Of a DNA stretch of 9,001 nucleotides, positions 1 through 6,512 are shown piece by piece (the stretch's first letter is position 1; every line of letters starts with the position of its first letter). The notes under the pieces were generated by a model. It saw only the letters and a program-made list of their open reading frames with translations, was not told where the DNA came from and searched no databases. The position numbers were made by a program, and so were the translations under genes. This DNA comes from VBAT01 sp036520835 (GTDB taxonomy: Bacteria; Bacteroidota; Bacteroidia; Chitinophagales; Chitinophagaceae). Location: positions 1 through 9,001 of the forward strand of contig DATDIX010000388.1 of assembly GCA_036520835.1 (NCBI GenBank). The letters run 5' to 3'.

Positions 1-3
1 AAA

Positions 4-9
4 GGGAGG
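4..9 (+). promoter_or_regulatory. Shine-Dalgarno-like ribosome binding site of the small acidic gene
   Basis: GGGAGG lies four bases before the ATG at 14, close to the classical AGGAGG element. It is the only clear Shine-Dalgarno match among the starts visible here. The other genes have AT-rich leaders without one, as is usual in Bacteroidota. It supports 14 as the true start and suggests efficient initiation. The promoter must lie left of the window. Confidence 0.5.
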
Positions 10-13
10 CAGT

Positions 14-289
14 ATGTACACTTATGATTTATTGGAAAACGGGTGTTATTACCTGGTAAAGCAAGAAGAAGATTCAGCTATCACGCTGATCAAAGTGACT
101 GTGGAAACAGATCATTGTTTGTTTATACAGCGCTTTGAAGATCCGACGGAAACTGAATGGAAGCTTAAAAAAGATCCGCTGTTTGACATCATTGAGTGTT
201 TGACCGATGAGGCCGTGAAGGTCTGGGAAGAGCACTACAATAGTGCCGATGAGTATGAAGAAGAAGAAGAGGAAGATGATGAGGATTAG
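14..289 (+). CDS. Small, highly acidic conserved-type protein of unknown function (91 aa)
   Basis: The 91-residue product has no signal peptide or membrane segment, so it is probably cytoplasmic. I do not recognise its family. Residues 1-75 look like a compact mixed alpha/beta domain, opening with a Tyr-rich strand (MYTYDLLENGCYYLV) and ending in a helix around DEAVKVWEEHY. The last 13 residues (79-91) are an acidic tail in which 12 residues are Asp or Glu. That tail is encoded by a GAA/GAG/GAT run that could be slippage-prone. The start at 14 is supported by the GGGAGG element just upstream. A strong hairpin terminator follows 38 bases after the stop, so this is the last gene of its transcript. 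The acidic tail suggests binding to a basic partner or a solubility role, but that is inference only. Confidence 0.75.
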   Translation: MYTYDLLENGCYYLVKQEEDSAITLIKVTVETDHCLFIQRFEDPTETEWKLKKDPLFDIIECLTDEAVKVWEEHYNSADEYEEEEEEDDED

Positions 290-326
290 AAAGTAACCAG
301 GAAGCCGTTCATGTATTTTTAAAAGG

Positions 327-372
327 AAAGGTGATTGAAATGATTATTTTAGATCATTCAATCACCTTTTTT
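327..372 (+). terminator. Rho-independent terminator of the small acidic gene, abutting the next start codon
   Basis: Bases 327-344 pair with 353-369, giving a stem of about 17 bp with one bulged A and the loop TATTTTAG. A run of six T (367-372) follows. Position and form fit a terminator for the gene ending at 289. The T-run ends one base before the ATG at 373 of the aminopeptidase gene, so the same hairpin covers that gene's initiation region if transcription reads through. Confidence 0.85.
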
Positions 373-1857
373 ATGCACACAACTTTTTTAAAAAGAGTTT
401 TACTCTTTACAGCGTTACTCATTTTATCTGTTTCTTCATTTGCCCAGCCTGCCCCGCTAAACCAGGAGGAAGAGTATCGTCCAAAGGATTACCTGACAAA
501 AGAATTTCATTCAGGCCGCCGGGATGCCTTGCGGCAAATGATGCCGGATAACTCCGTGATGGCTGTCTTCGCCTTTCCTACCCGTACATTTTCCAACGAT
601 GTGGCCTACCTGTACCATGCAAATCCTGATATGTATTATTTCAGCGGCTATAAAGAACCGCATTCGCTTCTTCTCATCTTTAAAGAAGAACAAACTGATT
701 CTGCCGGTAACAAATATTCAGAAATCCTGTTTGTACAAAAAAGAAATGCACAGGCGGAACAATGGACAGGAAAAAGATTAGGTACAGAAGGTGCAAGGGA
801 AAAGCTGGGTATCAGGATGTCATTTAATGGTGAAGCCTTTGATGACTTCCCGGTAGACCTGTCAAAATTCAATAAAGTGATCTTTGACAGGTTCCCGATC
901 GATATCCCGGATGAAAGGGACAAAGCTGACCTGTATGACCTGGTCAGGCAATTTAAACGGAAAGCCGGCATTACCGATGAGTATTCCAAAGAGAAAAGAT
1001 TCGATACACGTTCCTACCGGGATATAACCGCTAAGCTAAGGGAGATAAAAACACCAGAGGAAATGATACTTATCCGTAAAGCAGTGGAAATATCCTGCCG
1101 GGCGCAAAACGAAGTAATGAAAGCGGTTCGTCCTGATATGTCCGAACTGGAGATACAGGGCCTGCATGAATTCGTTCATAAAAAATACGGAGCTGAAGGC
1201 GTTGGCTATGGATCTATCATTGGTTCAGGTGAGAACGGGTGTACGCTTCACTATGAAGAAAATATAAAAACCCGCGTCGGAAATTCGATGATACTGATGG
1301 ACGTTGGCGCTGAATACCACGGCTACACAGCAGACGTGACACGTACAGTGCCTGCCGGTGGCAAATTCTCCAATGAAGAAAAGCTTATTTACCAATTAGT
1401 ATACGACGCACAGGAAGCGGCATTTAAAACATTAAAAGATGGTTCTAAATGGGCGGATGCAGAAAAAGCGGCAAGAGATATTATTACAGATGGCCTGGTA
1501 AGACTCGGTATCGCAAAGGATAAAGCCGAAGCCAATAAGTATTACCCGCATGGACTGGGTCATCATATTGGTATGGATGTACATGACCGCGGCACTTATA
1601 CCAATTTTAAGAAAGATATGGTGATCACCATCGAGCCGGGTATTTATATACCATCAGAAAGTAAATGCGACAAAAAATGGTGGGGTATCGCCGTACGGAT
1701 CGAAGATGATGCAAGAATTACTGAAGATGGCTATGAGTTATTATCGCATTTTGCACCCCGCAAAATAGAAGATATAGAAAAAATGATCGCACAAAAAAGT
1801 GCATTGGATGATTTTAAACTGCCCCCCCTTAAATCGGCTGAGAAAAAAGGCTTTTAA
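373..1857 (+). CDS. Secreted Xaa-Pro aminopeptidase (M24B family, aminopeptidase P)
   Basis: This metallopeptidase removes the N-terminal residue from peptides with proline in second position. The start at 373 gives 494 aa and a standard Sec signal peptide (MHTTFLKRVLLFTALL..SSFA|Q, cleavage after Ala24). An in-frame GTG at 331 would place the start inside a terminator hairpin, so I prefer 373. An aminopeptidase P N-terminal domain (about residues 35-200) precedes the creatinase or 'pita-bread' domain (about 225-480). All five dinuclear metal ligands are visible: Asp310 and Asp321 in DVGAEYHGYTAD, His397 in HGLGHHIGMDVHD, Glu421 in TIEPGIYIP and Glu444 in VRIEDD. The 11-residue Asp-Asp spacing equals that of E. 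coli PepP. His393 and His404 match its other active-site histidines. It should act in the periplasm or outside the cell. A two-way terminator follows. Confidence 0.95.
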   Translation: MHTTFLKRVLLFTALLILSVSSFAQPAPLNQEEEYRPKDYLTKEFHSGRRDALRQMMPDNSVMAVFAFPTRTFSNDVAYLYHANPDMYYFSGYKEPHSLLLIFKEEQTDSAGNKYSEILFVQKRNAQAEQWTGKRLGTEGAREKLGIRMSFNGEAFDDFPVDLSKFNKVIFDRFPIDIPDERDKADLYDLVRQFKRKAGITDEYSKEKRFDTRSYRDITAKLREIKTPEEMILIRKAVEISCRAQNEVMKAVRPDMSELEIQGLHEFVHKKYGAEGVGYGSIIGSGENGCTLHYEENIKTRVGNSMILMDVGAEYHGYTADVTRTVPAGGKFSNEEKLIYQLVYDAQEAAFKTLKDGSKWADAEKAARDIITDGLVRLGIAKDKAEANKYYPHGLGHHIGMDVHDRGTYTNFKKDMVITIEPGIYIPSESKCDKKWWGIAVRIEDDARITEDGYELLSHFAPRKIEDIEKMIAQKSALDDFKLPPLKSAEKKGF

Positions 1858-1869
1858 TATTATTAGTTA

Positions 1870-1912
1870 AATAATAAAAGAGCTGCTTCAAGGAAGCAGC
1901 TCTTTTATTATT
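1870..1912. terminator. Perfect bidirectional terminator between convergent genes
   Basis: Bases 1870-1888 are the exact reverse complement of 1894-1912. With the inner C1889-G1893 pair this makes a 20-bp perfect stem and a 3-base loop (AAG). The core is AGAGCTGCTTC, flanked by A-rich sequence on the left and T-rich sequence on the right. Each strand therefore presents a GC core followed by a T-rich tract. It lies 12 bases after the aminopeptidase stop and 12 bases from the lipoprotein stop, so it can end both convergent transcripts. Confidence 0.92.
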
Positions 1913-1924
1913 CAGTAAGGGCCT

Positions 1925-4321
1925 TTATGGATAGGTAACCGTAAATGCTCCATTAGTGATATCCACCAGGGTTGCTCCTCCGTTCAATAGTGCTTTGCCG
2001 CTAAATGTTCCGGTCATTGTTTTTGTAGCAGCATTATGACTGGTTACCGTTACAACCATAGTATTGGTGGCCAGGCCAGCTTGGATAGGGTCGCCCTCAT
2101 AAGTGGTACCTGTAATTCCTTCGAAGTACACACCACATATATTGCCGGTAATTGGGGGAGCCCCATTATACACTTCGGCGCTCACAACAGTACCATTGAC
2201 ATCTCCCATTTGTATAGTGAAAAGATCACCTGCGGCATTATCCCCGGCTATATAAAATAATATAGCAGGCGGCGTGAATACTGTATTATCAAATCCTGCG
2301 TCGTAAATCGTGCCTGAATAGGTCGTGGCTCCCACCCTGAATGTCCATGTACCATAGTTAGGATCTACAAGCACAGTGAAACTGCAGGGAGTGGTACCGG
2401 AGTTTATCTGCAAAGTGAATGTACCATCAGCAACTGGTGTACCGGTCCCGTTCATCGTCACTGTCTGAACTCCTGTTGCAGCAAATGTGCCGGTGGCCGT
2501 ATAGGTGATGCCGTTGATAGGGGTTGTCGCGATGGTATATGTTCCGGCCACAGTTACGTTCACATCGATAGTAATAGTATTAACTGCCGCGACAGGGACG
2601 TTTTCGGTAAGATAACCATTCAGGCTTGCTGAACTGCAATCAACAGTAAATGTTGCGGCTCCCCCCGCAGCGGGATTCACATTCACAGTAATATTGCAAC
2701 CTGCAGTTCCGCCGGTAACAGGTACAACATTAGCGCCTGCAGTAGTGGGTGTTCCTATCCCTGCCAGGGTAACGTTTTGCGGAGTTGCCGTAGCAAATGT
2801 GCCGGTTGCCGAAAATGTCATCCCATTCAGCGTAGCAGTAATAGTGTAAGTACCAACCGCGGTAACATTAACCGGAAGAGTAATAGTATTGGCAGCTATA
2901 AGCGCTGTGCCAACCGTATAAGTTCCGTTGACTGTAGCGGTGGCACAATTGACGGTAAATGTTGCTGCACCGGCAGCAGCATTTACATTGACAGTAATAT
3001 TACAACCTGCAGTTCCACCGGTAACAGGTACAACATTAGCGCCTGCAGTAGTGGGTGTTCCTGTTCCTGCCAGGGTAACGTTTTGCGGAGTTGCCGTAGC
3101 AAATGTGCCGGTTGCCGAAAATGTCATGCCGTTCAGCGTAGCGGTAATAGTGTAAGTACCAACTGCGGTAACATTAACCGGAAGAGTAATAGTATTGGCA
3201 GCTATAAGCGCTGTGCCAATAGTATAAGTTCCGTTAACGACAGCAGATGCACAGTTCACTGTAAATGTTGCAGCAGCTGCAGCAGGGTTTACATTCACGG
3301 TAAAATTGCACGGTGCAGTGCCGGCAGTGATTGCAACAGTATTAGCCCCTGCAGTAGTCGGGGTTCCGCTTCCGAATAATGTTATTGTCTGAGCACCTGT
3401 TGCTGCAAATGTACCTGAAGCAGTAAATGTCATTCCGTTCACAGTAGAAGTTATTGTATAACTGCCTGTAGCCGCAACATTAACACCAATGCCCACTGAA
3501 TTAATTGCTCCGAGGACGGTGCCGACAGTATAAGTTCCGGTAACAACTGCGGATGCACAGTTAACTGTAAATGTTGCAGCGCCTGCAGGTGCCTGCACCG
3601 TAACAGTAAAACTGCAACTGGAACTTCCTGCTGTGATAGGAATATTAGTGGCCCCCGCTGTAGTCGGAGTTCCTGACCCGGTTAGTACAATGGCCTGCGG
3701 GCCCAAAGTTGTAAAGGTTCCTGAACTGCTAAATGTCATCCCATTGGCTGCAGCAGTGTTGATACTGTAGGCACCTAAAGCGGTTACGTTTACATTAATA
3801 TTTACTGTATTGGCAGCGGTAAGGGCTGTTCCTGTTGTGTATGTTCCGGCTGGAATGGCGCCAGTGCATCCTCCGGGAGCGCCATCAAATGTAAATGCAC
3901 CCAGTGAACCGGAAGTAGTAACAGCTATAGAACATCCGGATGTTCCATAGCTTACCACAAAATTATGTATCCCCGCAGCTGAAGGAGTACCATAACCGGT
4001 CAAACGAACTGTGACCGGCCCTGTAGCTGTAAATACGCCTGTGCCCCGGAAATAAATTCCATTGACCGTATCTGTAAAAATAGTGTATGAACCCGCTGTT
4101 GTAACATTTACCTGCACTTCAATATAATTCGTAGCAGCTGCTAAAGCCGTACCTACCACATAAACGCCTGCTACGGTTTTAGGTAAACAATCCCCGGTTC
4201 CATCGTCCTGTAGTGTCCCTTCAGAAGGGCTTCCGCCACCTTCAAAACTTTTTTCTTTCTGGCAGGCATTAATTAATACGAGACTTCCAATAAGAAAATA
4301 TAATAAGGACCGTTTTTTCAT
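1925..4321 (-). CDS. Large tandem-repeat lipoprotein, six cysteine-paired beta domains plus C-terminal domain
   Basis: The 798-aa product begins with a lipoprotein signal (MKKRSLLYFLIGSLVLINAC, lipobox INAC, lipidated Cys20). QKEK and a Gly/Ser-rich linker follow. Residues 45-654 hold six tandem units of about 102-107 aa, with recurring GTYTVGTAL, VNVTAVGTYTI, NGMTFSATGTF and TGTPTTAGAN motifs. This looks like an Ig-like beta-sandwich array. Each unit carries two cysteines: 45/130, 152/236, 255/338, 357/440, 459/542 and 562/646. Residues 147-560 contain no Asp, Glu, Lys or Arg. Residues 655-798 form a different, charged domain with lone Cys729 and a TMTGTFSGK..ITNGAFTV ending, like C-terminal modules of other Bacteroidota lipoproteins. 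I do not recognise a catalytic motif. A surface stalk presenting the C-terminal domain is my best inference. No Shine-Dalgarno precedes the ATG. Confidence 0.88.
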   Translation of the reverse strand: MKKRSLLYFLIGSLVLINACQKEKSFEGGGSPSEGTLQDDGTGDCLPKTVAGVYVVGTALAAATNYIEVQVNVTTAGSYTIFTDTVNGIYFRGTGVFTATGPVTVRLTGYGTPSAAGIHNFVVSYGTSGCSIAVTTSGSLGAFTFDGAPGGCTGAIPAGTYTTGTALTAANTVNINVNVTALGAYSINTAAANGMTFSSSGTFTTLGPQAIVLTGSGTPTTAGATNIPITAGSSSCSFTVTVQAPAGAATFTVNCASAVVTGTYTVGTVLGAINSVGIGVNVAATGSYTITSTVNGMTFTASGTFAATGAQTITLFGSGTPTTAGANTVAITAGTAPCNFTVNVNPAAAAATFTVNCASAVVNGTYTIGTALIAANTITLPVNVTAVGTYTITATLNGMTFSATGTFATATPQNVTLAGTGTPTTAGANVVPVTGGTAGCNITVNVNAAAGAATFTVNCATATVNGTYTVGTALIAANTITLPVNVTAVGTYTITATLNGMTFSATGTFATATPQNVTLAGIGTPTTAGANVVPVTGGTAGCNITVNVNPAAGGAATFTVDCSSASLNGYLTENVPVAAVNTITIDVNVTVAGTYTIATTPINGITYTATGTFAATGVQTVTMNGTGTPVADGTFTLQINSGTTPCSFTVLVDPNYGTWTFRVGATTYSGTIYDAGFDNTVFTPPAILFYIAGDNAAGDLFTIQMGDVNGTVVSAEVYNGAPPITGNICGVYFEGITGTTYEGDPIQAGLATNTMVVTVTSHNAATKTMTGTFSGKALLNGGATLVDITNGAFTVTYP
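2360..4189 (-). repeat. Six tandem ~306-bp in-frame repeats of the lipoprotein gene
   Basis: On the minus strand the units begin at the first cysteine codon of each domain: 4189, 3868, 3559, 3253, 2947 and 2638. This gives lengths of 321, 309, 306, 306, 309 and about 279 bases. All unit lengths are multiples of three, so the reading frame is preserved. The outer units (first and last) are most diverged and the inner units most alike, a pattern expected from expansion by unequal crossing-over within an array. Confidence 0.9.
2642..3253 (-). repeat. Near-identical adjacent repeat pair (units 4 and 5)
   Basis: Units 4 (3253-2948) and 5 (2947-2639) are much closer to each other than to any other unit. 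By eye, the segment about 2701-2920 matches 3007-3226 with only about seven to nine mismatches, at an offset of exactly 306 bases. The proteins differ at only a handful of the ~102 positions. This indicates recent duplication or gene conversion, and it is a place where copy number may vary or an assembly may collapse. Confidence 0.85.
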
Positions 4322-4444
4322 ATAAGGGGAATTAGTATGAAGGTTAAAAATAAGACTATTTTAGCAACGAAAATGATGCGTGGCAGGCAAATGATCCCGG
4401 GATAAACAATCAAACGAACTATTTTATTGCTTTATTGAATACGT

Positions 4445-5497
4445 ATGTGGAAAAAAGTAAACCGACCCATTCTTTTTTGTGTTTTCCTGATCCTTCTTTT
4501 TACCAGCAGTAACGACCTTGTTGCCCAAACCCCGGATATACAAGTGATCACTTCAGGAACAAATACCAATCTCCGGGGGCTTTGTGTCGTAAACGATAAC
4601 GTAATATGGGTAAGCGGTAGTAACGGGACTGTCGGACGGAGCCTGAACGGTGGCAAGAACTGGAACTGGATGAGCGTAAAAGGTTTTGAAAAAAAAGAGT
4701 TCAGGGATATCGAGGCTTTTGATGCCAATACAGCTATTATCATGGCAATAGATTCTCCGGCGTACATTTTAAAGACAACCGACGGGGGTGATACCTGGAA
4801 AGTTGTTTATGAGAACAGGACCAAAGGCATGTTCCTGGATGCAATGGATTTCTCTGATTTTGCCAATGGATTGGTAGTCGGCGACCCTGTTGATAACAAA
4901 ATATTTCTTGCTTTCACCACCGATAACGGGAATAGCTGGAAAGAACTCAGGTCAGACAATAAAAGACCAAAACCCGATAGCGGGGAAGCTTTTTTTGCAG
5001 CCAGCGGCACCAATCTCCGTTTATACCGGGATGGTAATTACTTCCTGGTAAGCGGCGGATCACGATCAAGATTAATAACGAATGAAGAAGCGTTTCCCTT
5101 ACCGGTAATACAGGGGAAAGAAAGTACCGGAGCAAACTCAATAGATATATACGACAATGGTAATCCTGCTAAGGCCGGCAAACGAATGATCATTGTAGGC
5201 GGCGATTTCAGTTCACCGGATTCTACTCAAAAAAATTGTTTTTATACTACAAATAGTGGCAAAACCTGGAATGCACCGAAAACACCACCGCATGGCTACC
5301 GGAGTTGTGTGGAGTATTTATCACAAAAAGATATCATCAGTTGCGGTCTGAATGGTGTTGATTATTCAGCTGATGGCGGCAAGACATGGAAGTGGGTAAG
5401 CAAAGAAGGCTTTCATGTTTGCAGGATCGCCAGGAATGGCTCTGCGATCTTCCTGGCCGGGGCAAATGGGAAAGTGGCAAGGATCAACTGGGAATAA
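4445..5497 (+). CDS. Secreted Asp-box (BNR/Ycf48-like) beta-propeller protein
   Basis: The 350-aa product has a Sec signal peptide (hydrophobic residues 9-20, LVA|Q, cleavage after Ala27). Five Asp-box motifs of the S/T-x-D/N-x-G-x-x-W type mark propeller blades: SLNGGKNW (66-73), TTDGGDTW (111-118), TTDNGNSW (158-165), TTNSGKTW (268-275) and SADGGKTW (308-315). The spacing of 45-47 residues between the first three fits one motif per blade. The 103-residue gap before the fourth probably holds a blade without a motif. Database entries of this type in Bacteroidota are often labelled 'oxidoreductase' or 'photosystem assembly factor Ycf48-like'. I see no cofactor site to support an enzymatic label. 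I see no sialidase Arg triad or RIP motif. It is probably a periplasmic or extracellular binding or scaffold protein. It diverges from the lipoprotein gene across 123 bases and converges on the peroxiredoxin gene with only 9 bases between stops. Confidence 0.85.
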   Translation: MWKKVNRPILFCVFLILLFTSSNDLVAQTPDIQVITSGTNTNLRGLCVVNDNVIWVSGSNGTVGRSLNGGKNWNWMSVKGFEKKEFRDIEAFDANTAIIMAIDSPAYILKTTDGGDTWKVVYENRTKGMFLDAMDFSDFANGLVVGDPVDNKIFLAFTTDNGNSWKELRSDNKRPKPDSGEAFFAASGTNLRLYRDGNYFLVSGGSRSRLITNEEAFPLPVIQGKESTGANSIDIYDNGNPAKAGKRMIIVGGDFSSPDSTQKNCFYTTNSGKTWNAPKTPPHGYRSCVEYLSQKDIISCGLNGVDYSADGGKTWKWVSKEGFHVCRIARNGSAIFLAGANGKVARINWE

Positions 5498-5506
5498 CAG
5501 TTATAT

Positions 5507-6097
5507 CTATTTCCCGAGATTATCCAGTATCTCCTGCACTGAAGGTCTCTTTTTATAATCTGACTGAAAAAAACGATAGATGACCGTTGATTCCTTATCT
5601 ATAATGTAAGTAGCCGGTATGGGTAAAAAATTACCGTTCTTACCATTGTTCTCATCTATTTTGATACCAGCATTACGATAGCGGGTCAATGTATTTTCCG
5701 GCACTTCAAATTCAACATCATAAGCTTTCATGATCTTGAGGCCTTCATCATAAATGATGGAGTATTCAGCATTTGTCTTTTCTACAGTTTTGGTAATATT
5801 TTCCGGCAATTCCGGGGTAATGGCCACAATAGTAGCTCCTTTGTCTTTGATCAACTGCAAGGAATCCTCCAGCTTTTTCAGGTATTTATTACAATAAGGG
5901 CACCATTGGCCGCGGTAAAAGATCAATACGACCTTACCCTTTTTCAAGAGATCCTTCAAACGTACTTCCTTGCCATTCTGGTCTTTAGCTTTGAAATCCG
6001 GGGCTTTTGAATGTATAAATAGTCCTTCAGGTGCCTCCTGGGCCATAAGGAAGAAAAAGACATGTAAGAGCAGAATAAGACAGGAGATTTTTTTCAT
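5507..6097 (-). CDS. Exported peroxiredoxin-like (AhpC/TSA, thioredoxin-fold) protein
   Basis: The 196-aa product has a Sec signal peptide (MKKISCLILLLHVFFFLMA|Q, cleavage after Ala19), so it should work outside the cytoplasm. The mature part is a thioredoxin-fold AhpC/TSA domain: SKAPDFKAKDQNGKEVRL (30-47), the strand VVLIFYRGQWCPYC (56-69), VAITPE (91-96), and a cis-proline region LPIPATYIIDKE (158-169, Pro161). The FYRGxWCPYC signature is typical of the peroxiredoxin-like subgroup. It replaces the usual PxxxTxxC motif with a CxxC pair, Cys66 and Cys69. Cys66 is the probable peroxidatic or nucleophilic residue and Cys69 its resolving partner. It may reduce peroxides or act as a thiol-disulfide oxidoreductase. 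The sequence alone does not decide. No Shine-Dalgarno and no terminator are visible. Confidence 0.88.
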   Translation of the reverse strand: MKKISCLILLLHVFFFLMAQEAPEGLFIHSKAPDFKAKDQNGKEVRLKDLLKKGKVVLIFYRGQWCPYCNKYLKKLEDSLQLIKDKGATIVAITPELPENITKTVEKTNAEYSIIYDEGLKIMKAYDVEFEVPENTLTRYRNAGIKIDENNGKNGNFLPIPATYIIDKESTVIYRFFQSDYKKRPSVQEILDNLGK

Positions 6098-6237
6098 AAT
6101 ACCAATTTACGATGGCTAAAATTAAAAATTACGCTGATGGCTGGTATCTCTGCCTGCATCCATTAACAAAACATTATTTTTCCCTTATTTTTGACGGTCG
6201 GTATCAACCCAAACCTGCTCCTTTTAAATAAAACATC

Positions 6238-6501
6238 ATGACTAACAGGCACCGTCAAAAATATATCTCCAGGCTGCTTATTGGCCTTGCATTTTTTTCT
6301 TGTGGTATCCTGATCATTTATTATACATCCTTATTCCTGAAATCAGAGACAGAGGAGCGTTACCTCTGGATATTTGCTTCAATAGTCCTTCTCAATGGCG
6401 GCCTTTTATGCCTTGGCAGTGCTATTGTGCATAAAGTGAAATCTGACCTGATCCGCAAGCAAAAGATAAAGGATCAGCATAAGAAATACGAGTTTGAATA
6501 A
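6238..6501 (+). CDS. Small two-helix inner-membrane protein of unknown function
   Basis: The product has 87 aa. Two hydrophobic segments are clear: about residues 13-34 and 43-65, joined by a short acidic loop (KSETEER). The basic N-terminus (RHRQKYISR) and basic C-terminus (HKVKSDLIRKQKIKDQHKK) predict that both ends are cytoplasmic, by the positive-inside rule. I do not recognise a family. The ORF is believable for its length, clean topology, and placement between flanking genes without overlap. The start at 6238 follows an AT-rich leader without Shine-Dalgarno. It diverges from the peroxiredoxin gene across 140 bases. Its stop lies 11 bases from that of the convergent DMT gene. Confidence 0.72.
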   Translation: MTNRHRQKYISRLLIGLAFFSCGILIIYYTSLFLKSETEERYLWIFASIVLLNGGLLCLGSAIVHKVKSDLIRKQKIKDQHKKYEFE

Positions 6502-6512
6502 AGAGGCTTGCT

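Noticed and set aside
331..372. In-frame upstream extension of the aminopeptidase from GTG 331 (also ATG 340)
   Set aside because: The extension lies inside a terminator-like hairpin and would put acidic and polar residues before a good signal peptide. ATG 373 begins a standard signal. AAGGAAAG before the GTG is suggestive, so the alternative is not fully excluded.
648..989. 113-aa minus-strand open frame
   Set aside because: Lies wholly within the well-supported aminopeptidase gene and shows no family motif.
2777..3379. 200-aa plus-strand open frame, Cys/Ser/Arg-rich
   Set aside because: It is the complement of the repeat array. Its periodicity and odd composition follow from the lipoprotein repeats, and it lacks a start context.
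4432..4767. 111-aa minus-strand open frame
   Set aside because: Antisense to the start of the Asp-box propeller gene, with low-complexity composition and no recognisable domain.
5489..5515. GGGAA...TTCCC inverted repeat across the 5497/5507 junction
   Set aside because: Five pairs with a 16-base loop and no T-run. Too weak for a terminator.
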